Source: Pseudoscleropodium purum (Eukaryota > Streptophyta > Bryopsida > Hypnales > Brachytheciaceae). Taken from it: a DNA stretch of 64,000 nucleotides. The DNA lies in assembly GCA_963969395.1 (NCBI GenBank), contig OZ017795.1, forward strand, positions 23,045,063 to 23,109,062, in the 5' to 3' direction. Below the pieces are notes generated by a model. The model was given only the letters and a program-made list of their open reading frames with translations, did no database searches and had not been told where the DNA came from. Positions 13,270 through 25,690 of this stretch are shown here, in pieces (the first letter of the stretch is position 1; the number at the start of each line of letters is the position of its first letter). The position numbers and the translations under genes are program-made.

Positions 13270-13723
13270 GGATCCAATTGCCGGCAGGCAGCTCGTCAGG
13301 AACTTCATTCAATATTTGTTTCTTGTTGGGGGGGACCGTTAGCTGACGAAATGGCCGCACATGGACGGAGTTGAGATCAGTTGGGATTGTTTTCAAATGT
13401 ATGTGGAGCTAAAAATTAGATAATTAATATATATTTGGAGTAGTTTTTGGTTTTTAATTTTTATCATTTTGGAGAAGTACCCAAACTGAAATATTTCTTC
13501 AATACTTGTGAGATACTTAAGTTAGTGATATCTATGTCAAAATTAGGTGATATCTAGGTATAATAGTTAGTTGTGAAAATACAAAAGTAAATTCCTTTAA
13601 GAAAACTGATAGCCAACATCTTTTGACTAAAGCTAATTAGTGAAAAATCATGCATAAAAAAAAAAAAGAATGATTTAGAGTTCAAATTCTCACGATCTTA
13701 AAGGAATCAAGAACAAGGATTTG

Positions 13724-14056
13724 TTTGAACAAATTTTTGCTAGAAGGCAAAAAAAAATGGGGGGAATACTTAGCAATGCATATTTTACTTTCTCAATGGA
13801 TGAAATTGCTTAGATTTGCTTCAAATTTTTAAGATGGTACAAGTTGGAGGAAGGGGGAGAGTTTACAAACTATAGGATGAGTAAGTGAATTATCATTTGA
13901 ACAAATTTGGGGGAGAATACTTGGTAATAGATTTTTACTTTTTCAATGTTGAAATTGCTACATTGCTACATTGCTATGAAGTTTTAGGATGGTATAGGTT
14001 TTTTGGGGGAAAGAATGTACACCTTTTAATTAGGATGAGTAATTAAATAGTCATCC
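13724..14056 (+). repeat. Tandem duplication, two units of about 170 bp
   Basis: The units start at 13724 and 13897, each with 'ttgaacaaattt'. They share 'ggggga(g)aatactt', 'tttttactttttcaatg', 'gaaattgct', 'aggatggta' and 'aggatgagtaa'. They are moderately diverged, with no coding potential. Confidence 0.7.
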
Positions 14057-15460
14057 ATATTTTAGATGAAGATCATTTTTTACACTAAATAAATAAATGA
14101 AAGCCATATCTAAAGAGTAGAAGAAAACTCTTAGATCATTTGCACCATTGCAACTTAGAATCGGGGCACTCAATTTTCCCATCAATGTTTGAAGAGCCTT
14201 CTAGTTTATTAACCCCTCAATGGCATAATAACCATTTTGTGGTGAATGGATGAATGAATTTTAATAAACATTGCATTTTTGTCCACCATTAGCAAGTTGT
14301 CATTAAAAATTGATGATGTACCTTTTGATTTTGCACATGGATATTCTTAAAATTGTTTACAAGTGAGTATAGTCATTACTCTAGTATAATAACAAGTGAC
14401 TTACCATCTAAATCCAACACCAGTTTTTTTAGAGTTGATGACAATTTCTTCAAATGATGGAGATGCTTCACATTATATCATCCCATTCTAGATATTTTGC
14501 CTATTCTAAACACCTATAAAATGGTTCCATTAGAGCTTTTTACCTATTGACATTCTTCAATATATAAGATTTGGATTATAAGGATTCACTAGTTACAGTC
14601 ACATAAAAAATAAACAATGACGTAATCACTACACTAGGCATTTCTACCTTTGAGTACAAAACCATCACAAAATGTAGCTTTTTTAATCCTTTAGGGATCA
14701 AATATTCAAATTTTGAACAATAAATGAGTGCAAATATATCCCAAAGACACAAAATATTTTTATTCATCCATTGATTTTTTTTAGAAGATCCATGTGTTAG
14801 ATTTTTAACATTTGTATGATTCAAATTTTGCAAACTTTGTTTTGCAAATATTCTATGATTGAAATAATACTATTAGGTTTACCCTCAAAAAATGACCCTT
14901 CAGAAATGACTTGAATAAAAGAATAAAAAAAAAAATCTTGAAAAATCACTTTGATTGTGACTAGACTACTTGACATTTTGAACTTAAAGAGAAAAATATA
15001 TATTTTAGAAATCACAAATATTCAATTTATAATTAATTTTAGAAAGAATTTTCAATTGACTTCAACTTTTATTGAAACACATTACTTAGTGTAGTAGTAG
15101 ATTTAATTGTATGGATATGCTCTTTAGATCATATTTTATAACTATTGTTTGAGAGTCATCATAAAATTCTTATTTTAAGATACATTTAATAATACATCTT
15201 CACAATTTTGGAAATTTGGACTACCTCTAGTCTTCATGAAGTTAAGGCCTCAATGTTGTGGCCCTTTTAGAGAACATTGTGGCCTCTTGAGTGGATAGGG
15301 AGGAGAAGGTACCCTCTATCCATCCAAAAGTGACTCACAATGCTCATTTTTGGGTTTTAAAGATTTTCATTTGCAACCCCTCCCCCTTCTTGTAATTTTC
15401 AAAAACCAATATAGTGACAATCAATATGGGATAATTCCTCCTATATCCGTATCCAATATA
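14057..15460. other. AT-rich intergenic DNA with a lone TTAA-element end
   Basis: No gene is recognised. 'ttaacccctcaa' with TTAA at 14209-14212 resembles one end of the TTAA element family; its mate was not found. Short frames at 14576-15015 have no similarity that I recognise. Confidence 0.4.
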
Positions 15461-15629
15461 GTATTCATATCTGGTACCCGTATTCAATATTCATCCCATG
15501 TCCAGTATTGTATTCGTATCTGGTACCCATATTCAATATTCATCCCATCTCCGGTGTTGTATTTGTATTAGGTGTCTATATTTAGTATTCATTGTGTATT
15601 TGTATCCGATATTGTATATGTATTTGGTA
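15461..15629 (+). repeat. 49-bp tandem array, about 3.5 units
   Basis: Units begin at 15461, 15510 and 15559 with exact 49-base spacing for the first three, followed by a degraded fourth. Each unit contains a variant of GTATTCGTATCTGGTACCC followed by a variant of 'attcaatattcatccca'. Confidence 0.85.
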
Positions 15630-16181
15630 TTTATTTTGTATTTCATATTTGGACAGCTCATATTAGATTTCATAAGATCAAGGACTTGTGATTTTTTGAG
15701 AAATCAACAATAATTTTGAGGATAAGCATTTTTTCTTAAAAAAAAATTAGCTACCTGTAAATTTTTTGAGAGAAGGGGCAGCAACTAATGCAAATCAGAG
15801 GGGAGCCATCTTTTGAGTGTATAGTGGCCTCTTTAGGTGAATAAGAGGACCATTATGAATGCAAATTTTGTTGGTTTTGTTGTAGTTAGAGATTCTTTTT
15901 GAGTCATTTATATAGAACACTTCAAAAATGAATAACAAATTCAAAGTTTGCCAAAAATAAACTATAGTTTCAATTACAATCACCTTGAGTTCTCTAAGAT
16001 TTACCTTCATATTTATTTTTTATTTTATAATTTATTGATTGTACTGCAAGGAAACAATATAACCATTGTGTTTGAAGTAGGCTAGTTTATATTAATCTTA
16101 TAATGTCCACCCTCCTCAATTGTTTTGGGCCAACTTTGACACATCATTTGCTTATTAGAATTTTTACTATTAGAGAATTGT

Positions 16182-16317
16182 ATTGAGAAAAACAATATTT
16201 GGATGACATTTGTATTTTTTTGGCATATCAATGTCAAATTTAATGCAAATTTGTATATGAATTTGACATTTTTATGTCATAAAATATAAACGTCATCCAA
16301 ATATTGTTTCTCTCAAT
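16182..16317. repeat. Foldback repeat with about 60-bp arms (hairpin-forming MITE remnant)
   Basis: The left arm starts ATTGAGAAAAACAATATTTG at 16182. The right arm ends with the inverse complement (ATTGAGAGAAACAATATTTG on the minus strand) at 16317. The arms match over most of about 60 bases with a short loop near 16245-16255. No reading frame. A transcript would form a long hairpin. Confidence 0.85.
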
Positions 16318-17339
16318 TAATTTCCTATATGGAATTACTCTTACAAATAATACTTTGAAATTTCATAATTTAACTATCTCATGTCTCAATAATGCATATA
16401 AAAGTGCGTACGAATCTTCTTTCACCTATATGAATTTTTGAAAGGTTTGTGGGTATCCAAATACATGATACTATATTTGACTCTTAAAATACAAATTTTG
16501 TACTAAAATACAACAAAGCATACAACATAGGATTGATAATTGAACAATGAACATCTTTCATTTGAATGTGACTTGACTTCTAAACTCTACTAGTTGTACA
16601 ACTATTGCAAAAGTTTGCAACAACAATCTCATTGCATATTTTTGTTTGCAAACAGACAAGAAAACGTATGTATGATGAATCATAAGAATGATCATTGCAC
16701 TTTAGATTATCATTGTGAATATTGAATAAAACAATGAATGATGTTTCTTTGGAATGGAAACATGGTGGATTTTGGGAGAGGAATTGTGACACTCTGTATT
16801 TAATAGAATAGATTGTACTCAAATATTTCACCACTTATGTAGAAAACATGATTGTTTAGACATATAGAAAGTGTAATAAATAATATAGAAAGACATGTAG
16901 GAAGTGCAATAATGATCCAAATTGGAAGTGCCATAGGTCACTAAAGCCATATCAACATCAACACTACGGGAGACAACCTCTTTCCCATCACCCTTCAATT
17001 CTAGTAGTATAAGGTGGTCTAATCCCGCTTAGCTGGAGATGAGCAATGATTTATTATGACATAGTTCTCAGTATAGTTATGGCCCATTATGATTGGCTCT
17101 AAGACTCTCAATATTGCAACCAATCCTTAGTCAATTTTGCAACCACTCTTTGGTTGAAAATAGGGAAGTCTGTATCACAAGTGTAGGAGGAACACAACCT
17201 TCAATTAAAAAATTCATAGTAATTGTATTTTGATAACTAAAATTATGAGAAATCATGGAATCCTTCCAAAGTCGATTTCCATACGTGAGGAAAATTTCTG
17301 CACACGGGAAATCTTATACTCTAGATAACGTGAAATTGC
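16318..17339. other. AT-rich intergenic DNA
   Basis: No gene or bounded repeat is recognised. An 84-codon minus-strand frame at 16580-16834 shows no known domain and is treated as chance. Confidence 0.45.
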
Positions 17340-17830
17340 TTATTCAGCGGTTGGAAAGAGGTTGATTCCCGTACTAAAAAAAAGAAATTCACCGTTTGAT
17401 ACCTCAATTCATGCACCTTCTTCGTCAAGTACACCGAAAACTCCATCGATTTGGTTTCCGTCCAAAATCAGGCATCCCAAACTTTCAAAAAGGGTTAATT
17501 ATAGCACTACTTACGGTCGCTCTTCTCCTTCCGGGATGTTCATGGCCCACAACTGGCGACAACCAAACGTGGCTTCCAATGCAATGTGGGCAAGTACGGT
17601 TCATGCACGATATTTGTACCCAAGCATCTATGCTCGCGTCCATTCCACTCGAACTTACAAGCTTGCCACAAAATTCAATGACAATCTGGCAATGATGGCA
17701 GGTAGGGAAACAGAGTGGTGGCAGAGGCATTCAATGCGATCCCCGGGGCACCTTTGTAAGTTATGGTAGAACCAGCCATTACCAACGAGGGACCCATATC
17801 CAACCTGTGTATGCATGGCTAGAAATAGTT
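17340..17830. other. GC-richer island of unknown origin, possible gene relic
   Basis: Base composition rises clearly over about 500 bp compared with both flanks. Overlapping frames of 135 and 99 codons (plus, from 17362 and 17396) and 81 codons (minus, 17485-17730) cover it. None gives a domain I recognise, and there are no convincing splice partners around it. The composition resembles that of the genic islands here, so a decayed exon or captured gene fragment is possible. No function is assigned. Confidence 0.3.
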
Positions 17831-19180
17831 GCAGTTAAGGCCAGAACAAATTTCCAACTGGAAGTTTAGAATGTGTTTTTACCTCCTTCTCATAAATTGA
17901 GACTAATTCTACTCAAGTTGTGAAAATTTACATTGCCTTAAATTATATTGCTCCAAAACATATTTATGGAATCCCTAAAGTGGTCAACTATGGATGGTTC
18001 TATCATAATCAAAAGTTTTCATTCAAAGCCATTCACTTGAACCAAATGGCATGCTGGTTCTCTTGAGACCAGACCCCTTCTTTTGTTGTGGGGGGGGGGG
18101 GCGCCAACATGGAGGGGGAAGGGGGCAGATTGCACTGGGCCTTTTTCAATTTTCCTTTATTTTTTGAGAAAGTTATGATGGGATGGCAATCAATTGAAAT
18201 TTGGTGAAGCACTTTTGATTTCTACATTTATCCATCCTAGGGACAAAAACAACAACTTTTCAATTAGATTCAAGCACTTTTTCATCCAATTTTGGGGACT
18301 CTGTGTGCATTTTAAATAGAAATAGAAGATTTTTGGTGAAAAAAAAGATTAGCTACTTTTATCTAGTGAAAAGGAGAGATTTAATTTTGAAAATGGTATA
18401 ATTTGGACCCATAGTGACAAAAAGAAAGGGGGGGGAGGGGGAGGGATTGCACCATTTCAAAATAATTCTCTATTTTTGGCCAAACAAGAGTAGTCTTTTT
18501 TCACAAAAGGATTTGTTCATTTCTATTTTAAATAGGACAAAGTCATCACATTTGGATGAAAAAGTACATGAATATATTTTTTTCTTATATTTTTAACTTT
18601 ATGTAACAAAAATTAAAGTGATCATTTTTTGCATTTGTTATGTAAAAAAATGAATTTTAGTTCATTTTATTTAAAATACTATTACTTGTACTTGTACAAT
18701 AAGTCAAACATGTAAAAAAAAACCTTCAAGAAATCACGAAAATTCTTCTTCCATCTTAAATGCACAAAGAAAAGATTTTTACATTCTATATGTTTAAACA
18801 ATACAAAATCTTTTATCTAAGTAGATCATGATATTTATCACACAAACTCTACCATAGTATGCACACTTAGAATCAAAATTGTCCAAAATGTGACCCCTAT
18901 ATTTGCATCAAAAGAGTCATTTTTTACATAGGTATTGATCACATAAGACATAAGCTTACACAATTTGAAAATGAAAGTCTAGGAGAGTCTAGTGCTGTTT
19001 TTTAGTACACCTAGAGACAACACTACGGAAATTCATAACTTATCCATACAATATCCAAATAATGTATACTAAAGTGTGTTGAAATCACCTTTTAGTTGCA
19101 AGTGAGGCCTATTAAAAAAATTGTTTAATAATAGTATTTTTTTCTCAAATCTAGGTGCACATTAAGATGGATGCACTCAA
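17831..19180. other. AT-rich intergenic DNA with G-runs
   Basis: Contains G-runs around 18090-18130 and 18427-18445 and is otherwise AT-rich. No gene is supported. Confidence 0.45.
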
Positions 19181-19440
19181 AATTGCACCTTATTTAAAAT
19201 TGCCATCATCATTGTATGTACATCTTCAAAATCAACATCTACATATGTTGAAGAAATGATTGTAGAATGTCTACCAAATTTTTTTTGACCTTGCATTATT
19301 TTTGCCTACAATGTGTTGGAACCTTCTTTCATTTGCCAACAAGAAAATATGATAATTTGACCACTTTAATAATAATACTAAACTAGTCACATTAGCAAAA
19401 GTGATAGATTTGGGGGACCCATCTTGTCTTATGTTACCGG
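19181..19440 (-). repeat. Dispersed repeat family R3, inverted copy
   Basis: Read on the minus strand it matches 22806-23075 and 25188-25475. Shared landmarks are 'cttgttggca(a)', 'gactagt', 'attattat' and a 'gatgtaca' motif. The copy at 42486-42775 has the same orientation as this one. No reading frame. Confidence 0.6.
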
Positions 19441-19454
19441 GTTTAATCAATTAT

Positions 19455-19700
19455 AAGGTCAAGTGCTCTAAAAGCAACCCCCAATAAAGAAGTACATCTT
19501 GTTTTCTTCAATACATGAACAATGTATGTTTCAAGAGGAGGTTGCTTCTAGTGCCCACTCCATTTTAACTTCAAAAATTTGTAACTAATTCCACAAAGGT
19601 CCAAAAAATATGAAACCACTCAAGTTAAACACCAATTCCATTTTTCTTCCCATGAAAAATTTACTGAAAAATGTTCAAGGAGATTAACTTAAGGTAGGAG
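19455..19700 (-). mobile_element. TIR element family R2, inverted short copy
   Basis: Ends are TAAGGTCAAGTGCTCTAAAAGC on one side and 'cttaaggtaggagg' on the other, matching the right and left ends of the 23454-24345 element in reverse. A second related block in the same orientation follows at about 19744-19975 and a third at 25480-25690. No coding capacity. Confidence 0.6.
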
Positions 19701-19975
19701 GCTCAAACTTAGACTGGACATTTTGGATCGAACATGATACAAAGATACATTTTGATTTCTTCAATGTATCAAAATGTACAAAGGGTGTACATTCTAAGAG
19801 GTGTGTGCTTTTAGGGCCGTATGACATTTCAACTTCAAAATTTTGTACCTAATTCCACAAAGCTCCAAAAAATATGAAACAACTTCGGTTAGATCCCATT
19901 TCCTCTTGTCTTTCAAAGAAAGTTTACTGAAAAATATTTCAAGATGTTTTACCTCCCCAAAATGCACTTTCAGCG

Positions 19976-21714
19976 ATTAAGATGATCGTTTTATGGACCT
20001 CCCAATTGCAATCCTCTAAGAGCGAAGTAAACTCTCTTACACAAGCAGTTTAATTTTAGTACCGTGTAAGTTTTGTTTTTTTAACATTTTCTAAAGTTGT
20101 TGTACATAAACAACAAAGAATTTAATTATTTGTTGGTGTGGCCATCATTCCAACTGCATAATATTCCCTAATATATGTTCTCAGTCAGTGACAGGGCCTC
20201 AGTGAGGACACCACGCTGATGATATCATATGACGGCACAGTTGAGTTTTGGGTCGGTACTTTGCCACTCAAGGTTGCAGTTTTTTTTTTAATAATAACTG
20301 AAGTTAGTTATGTAAAACTTGAACTCATTATCTGTCAATGGGGTGAGACCCTGTTGTTGAAATTTTAAATTTTAAATTAAAAAAAAAAATTTAACATACA
20401 TTTGCATGAGTCTAGCGTGGGACGGCATTTCAACATCAACAAGAGATAAAAGGGGGAGGACCATGCAAATTGAAAGGCTTTGAATTTGATCCTCATTGAT
20501 TGATTGGTAGGACCTCCTATTCCCACACAAATAGCATTGAGCCTTCAACAAATCCATAAGTTTGATTTTCAGGAGCCACCCAAATCACGCCAAATATGCA
20601 TTCAGGTGGAAACAGCTGTAGATGGAGTGAAACTCATAATTAGTTGTTTATTTTGTCATGTAGAGAAATGGAAACCAGTGATATTCACACCAAAAAAAAA
20701 TTAAAAAATTGGAGAGTTTTTGTATTTTACGTGAATTTTCAAAGTCAAGATTGGAAGAAACTTCAAAGTGTTCAATACGTGCATGTTTGAAGTACCTTGA
20801 GCAAGATTTACCCAAAGCTTTTACTAAAATTTGCTACTTTACAAACCATGAAGTACCATTTGTTAAAATAGGAATCATAATCTAAAGCAAATGGTTTGAG
20901 GTCATATTGGTGACACTTCAATGGATATCTATTTGATAGAAACTGGGTTGTGTGGATTGTAAATAGTGAAGGGGATAGCTACATCGAATGCATTAAAATT
21001 GTTCAATTCTATCTTATTGATGGATTTTATGTTGGATTTTCTACAAGGAAATGTTGAACTTTTAATGATATTGTATTTTTCCTCTTAGCCTTTTTTCACA
21101 AGAAAATGTATTCAATATCTAAACTTCACAAATAGTCATTTTTTTAAGACTAACATAATCCTTAGCATTTCTAAACTCAAATGAAATGAAGCCATCCATG
21201 GTGAGTTTCATGCTCCTATGAGTAAATATGTTTAATCCCTATGAGAACCTAGTTAGAGAGGGAATGTATATTTAGAACCATTTCTAACAAAATAATTTAT
21301 GGCTTAAGAAGAATTTACAAATGACATTTATTTTTGCAAACTTTTCAATTTTTCTTCTCATTTGTACATTAATTCATTATAAATGTTATACAAAAATCAT
21401 AAAGAAACATAGGGATATGTTAAAGGGAAGACACTGGCTAGCTTCATGTTATAAAATGAAGATCATATCAAACCAATATTCACATTGAACAATTATGTGA
21501 AACTAGTTCAAAAAGTTATTTTCTTGCAATTTATTTTTTCTATTTTCATGGATGCATAAACTTTCCTTGCATGCCATGAATCCCAAAGACATCATTTAAA
21601 AAAAAGTATTATAGTTTTAGTGTTTTTGGTAGCATGCTATTGAATTAAATTTGAAAGGATACCAATATAGTAGCTCTTTTGTGCCAAAGCTATCAAAATT
21701 TCTTTAAAAAACAA
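19976..21714. other. AT-rich intergenic DNA
   Basis: No gene is recognised. The 61- and 66-codon frames at 20372-20704 lack similarity that I recognise. Confidence 0.45.
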
Positions 21715-22150
21715 AGTGTTAAAAGACGTCACACTAAAGTTTGTGCACCTGAAAGTGACACTTTCCTAATTGTGACACATATCTATAGTTGTTCAAAAAC
21801 AATTCCTCCTCCCCCCCCCCCCCCCCCCCCCCCCAAATGGTGAAAGACATCACACTAAGACATGTGTACCTAAAAGTGACACTCTCTTAATTATAACACC
21901 TATCTATAGCTATCTAAGATTTTCCTCCCCCTCCCCCCCAAAAATGAGCATTGAAAGACACCATATGCATGTAAAAGTGACACTCTCCTAATTGTGACAC
22001 CTATCTACAACTATCCAAGTTCCCCTTCTCCAAGAAAAAGTGTTGAAAGACACCGTACAGAGGTATATGCACGCAAAAGTGACATTCTCGTAATCATGAC
22101 ACCTATTTGCAGCTGTCGAAGATTTCATCCTTCTGAAAGTGTTGAAAAAC
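21715..22150 (+). repeat. Tandem array of about 90-120 bp units with a 24-base poly-C tract
   Basis: Units start near 21715, 21836, 21948 and 22038, with a truncated fifth at 22138. Each has 'gttgaaagacacc' or a variant, then 'aaaagtgacactctc', 'taattgtgacacctatct' and a C-rich linker. The first linker contains 24 consecutive C (21811-21834). The C-rich linkers explain most of the length variation between units. Confidence 0.85.
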
Positions 22151-22192
22151 ACCCGATTGCTTTGTTAGTGTTTTTGCGATACGCATGTTTGA

Positions 22193-22517
22193 AGGTTGCT
22201 TCACACATGGGCCAAAGGTCGAGAGTCCATCGGCCTCCACCAATCAGATTTCAAAAAAACTCTTCCTTTGGCCTCTTGACCCTTCATACAAGGCGGCACA
22301 ACCCAAAGTCTGTCGCCTTCCAACGTCCTACGTGGCAATGACCTTACGACAAACTCTTAACCAAAGTTGGGATTGCCACTTTGTGACGACCCAAACTTGA
22401 GTCGAGAGCCCATCAAATTTACCATTTATTGCCCATTTCTTTGGACTCTTGCCCCCAAAGTTTGGCCATGAACTTCCACGGCCTCTCGACTTGGTCAGCC
22501 CATGTGTGAAGTGCCCC
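22193..22517 (+). mobile_element. Harbinger-like MITE, older copy
   Basis: Aligns over its length with the 26649-26992 element in the same orientation. The inner terminal repeats are GCTTCACACATGGGCC on the left and GGCCAGCCCATGTGTGAAGTGC-like sequence on the right. The outermost left bases (GGG) and the TAA target duplication are degraded. No transposase. Confidence 0.8.
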
Positions 22518-22805
22518 TGAGACTGTCTTTCTTTCTCCATTTTGTTCTTTACTCTTCCATGGATAAGCCTTACAAAATGGTACTTCCCAACAAAACAAAG
22601 TCTGTACTTGAGGCCTAACTGATTCAATTGAGAATTTTGAATACGTCACAAATTTTGAACACGTAGCAATAGTGCCAGCAGTGGTACCATGGCTTAAGCC
22701 TTACGCCCTTTTTTCCTCAATTTTCTTTGTCATGCTTCGAAGCAGCCGTATCGTCTCCAGCTGTTCCACTGTTTTTAATTTGAGAGCCAATTGTCCAAAC
22801 ATTTT

Positions 22806-23075
22806 GCTTTTTGCTACTGTGTCTAGTTACTATTATTAGAGTATTAGACTAGTCAAATTTTCACATCTCCTTGTTGGCAAGTGAAAAGAGGTTCCAACGT
22901 AGCAAAGAACATGACATTTGAATATTGCATGCAAAAATTACGAAGGAACAAAGTTTGGTCCTAAAAACAGTTTCTTCCATATAGGTGTGTAATTGATTTT
23001 GGATATGTACATAGAGCGAAGATGGTGGTTTAGGGTCAGTGGCGTATTTTAGGGTACCCACCTTATTGTTGTGAC
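22806..23075 (+). repeat. Dispersed repeat family R3, plus-strand copy
   Basis: Matches the R3 copies at 25188-25475 (same strand) and 19181-19440 and 42486-42775 (opposite). It ends with 'gggtacccaccttatt', like the 'taaggtaggtac' end at 42490. Non-coding. Confidence 0.65.
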
Positions 23076-23453
23076 TAGTGTTTAGGAAAAACAACACCTG
23101 GCTAGTTCAAAGGTAGTTGATGGAATTGGGGAAAAAAAATGGTTGCAATTTGAAAACATTAGAAAGAAGCTAGTGAAAAATCTGTAAAAATTTCTATTTA
23201 GAATAAAAATAGAGAAGACAACCAAACTTGGTACTTGAAAAAACAATTTAATATGAGAATTAAAGGAAAATACCGAATAAATCTCAAAAAATATCCCAAA
23301 CATTAGTCGCATTTATTGCCCAAAATTGAAGATTTTTGTATAGAAAAAAGGCCCTCTGTTGAGGATCCATCCTAGCATGAAGAACAAATTGCACTCAAAA
23401 TTTATAAGAACAGCACAAGTTTTGTGGTGCTTGAGCAAGTAAATAGGCTCTTG

Positions 23454-24345
23454 AAGGTAGGAGGTCCATAAAGCATCCATGTGAATTCAAAATTATTTTT
23501 AAACTTTGATTTTTGGGAGGTTAAACTTTCTAAAATATTTTTCAGTAAGTTTTCCTAGAAAAAAAGGGAATTAGTAGGTAATCTAAATCATTTAATTTTT
23601 TTTATAGCTTTGTGAAATTAGTAATTAAATTTTTGAAGTTTAAATATCGTGGTCGTTAACCCCTAAAGGACCAAGGGACATTTTGAGCACAAATTGTGAA
23701 AAATTGTCACTTTCAAGGTAGTGAGGAAAAAAAGAATTTTTTTTTTTTTTTTCAAAATTCAATCATACAAATTTATAATGGGCTATTGTGGGAGCGTGTG
23801 GGAAAAAAATTCAGAAACTTTAACTACTCAAAGTGAAAGATTATAATGTTTGAAGTTAGAAGAGGTTTTTTTTTCCTAATCTTGTCCAATAAGGCCATCA
23901 AATTTTAAGTCCTCCTAAAGTGAGATTTTATATTATTCATGGGTATTTCTTTTGATATTTGCATCTTAAATCTTGTAAGTTATATATGTGCCAAATTTTA
24001 GAAATATTGGAGGAGTTTTGCACATGTTGCCCAAGCTACCCTAAAAGTTCAAGGTAACATAACTTTTGATCTAGACACCTAATTTGAAAAAGAATTACAT
24101 TCCTATTGTGAGGATACATGTTCATACCTTGGTATGTCAAAATTTAAAGAATATCTAGTAAAAAATGACTTCATATGCCCCTACCCAATATCACTTGTGT
24201 ATGTTCAACAATCATTCAGTCTTTTAGGGGTTAAAAGTATCTAACTCCTAAAATGTGTACTATTTGTACATTGTTGATGCACTATTTACATTGTGTTAGA
24301 TGATGCTTTTAGAGACCAAGTGCTTTATGGACTAGTCCTACCTTA
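23454..24345 (+). mobile_element. TIR element family R2 carrying a nested TTAA element
   Basis: The left end AAGGTAGGAGGTCC followed by 'ataaagca' (23454 on) mirrors the right end 'tgctttatggac...tcctacctta' ending at 24345. Without the nested insertion at 23656-24234 it would be about 317 bp. Both flanks of the nested insertion align to the uninterrupted copy at 10023-10600. Non-autonomous. Confidence 0.8.
23656..24234 (+). mobile_element. TTAA-flanked MITE (piggyBac-like termini), nested in an R2 element
   Basis: Flanked by TTAA on both sides (23656-23659, 24231-24234). The termini are CCCCTAAAGGACC on the left and its approximate inverse, CTTTTAGGGG, on the right. The 10-kb R2 copy preserves an unoccupied site, 'ggtcaTTAAaagca', against 'ggtcgTTAA[element]TTAAaagta' here, so the insertion boundaries and the 4-base duplication are read directly. 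No transposase frame; about 575 bp plus duplication. Confidence 0.88.
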
Positions 24346-25187
24346 TTATTGTAGGATCTTCCAATTCCAAATATGTTTCCAAAAGCATGCAATTCAAAGA
24401 ATATTAAATCACACAAGAACTACATCTAGGTCTAGCAATTGAAAATCAATTGTGATCACTAATTGAAGTTCAATATATAGCTATTATTAATGAAGATCCC
24501 TTCCCTTCATGTTGAATAATGTAAAGTATGAGCACCTATAATCAACAAAAATTACAAATGAGCATATTTACTATTACTTAACATTAATTATTTTTATTAT
24601 ATCTTATTGGTAATTGAGAAAGGATTGTAATGCACTCTAGGATGCATTATTCAAAAAATAAGGTAAAAACACCCAAAAATGTTTGTAGATCAATTCTTGC
24701 CAGGTAAACCTCTTTTCAAAGTGCCTCCAAAAGTATAATTAAACCATTCCTATGCTTAATTGTGATTAGTTGATTGATGATTTTTTAGATTTTGGTTGTA
24801 TGACCAACATATGTCATGTTTTTAGTGGTCTAACAAGCTTCCACTTTGAAAATCAGTAGTAATTACATGTTTTATCCAGAAATTATATCTTTTCTTAAAT
24901 TCATGGTTTTCAATATCTAATACTACAAAAATGTTTTTTTCTTGAAAAACTTGCATGTGACTATATTGAATTGCTTATTTTGACTATTTGGGATGTTTCA
25001 CCTTATATCAATAAGATATCAATTTTCAAATTACTATCTCTAGCTATAATGTTTTGACAATGTACATCTTGTATAATCAATATCTAAGAAAAAAATAACA
25101 CTTTCTAGATGATCCTAATGTAGGTATCAAATTTTGGGCAATGTTAATAAGTTAATGCATGTAACATACATACCTTCAAGTGTGTGC
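24346..25187. other. AT-rich intergenic DNA
   Basis: No gene or bounded element is recognised. Confidence 0.45.
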
Positions 25188-25475
25188 CTCCCTAAAGTAC
25201 TACTATTTGCTACTGCACCTAATTACTATTATTAGACTAGTCAAGATTTTCATTGATTTTCTTGTTGGCAAGTGAGAAGATATTCCTATGCACCAAAGAA
25301 CTTGACATTTGGATTCCATATGCAAAGATGGTTATAAAAGGTCACACTTTATTCTAGTAGATGTTTTACAATCATTTCTTCCACACACATTCATGTTGAT
25401 TTAGGAGATGTACACAAAGTGATGATGACAATTTTTAGTAGGGTGCGACGGATTTTGGGTGCCAAGTAGTTTGTT
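25188..25475 (+). repeat. Dispersed repeat family R3, plus-strand copy
   Basis: Aligns with 22806-23075 ('attattagactagtcaa', 'cttgttggcaagtga', 'gatgtacacaaagtgatgatg'). An R2-like inverted block follows at about 25480-25690. Confidence 0.65.
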
Positions 25476-25690
25476 TTGAAAGCAACCACTAACACAAAGG
25501 TACCCATTTTAAGAAGTGGTCAATTGATTTTAGCAACCCCTACTTTTCCAACTCAAAAAATTCATAACTAACTCTAGAAAGGTCCAAAACATATGAAACA
25601 ATTTACAATTCAATTCCAAAAATTCCGTTCTTTTCTTCCCACAAAAACTTACTCAAAATTGTCTCAAAGGACTGTTTTCACTTCCCCGGC

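Noticed and set aside
14628..15105. CACTACACTAGG and TTAGTGTAGTAG as possible ends of a second CACTA element
   Set aside because: Complementarity does not extend past about 10 bases, and no matching flanks or subterminal repeats are present.
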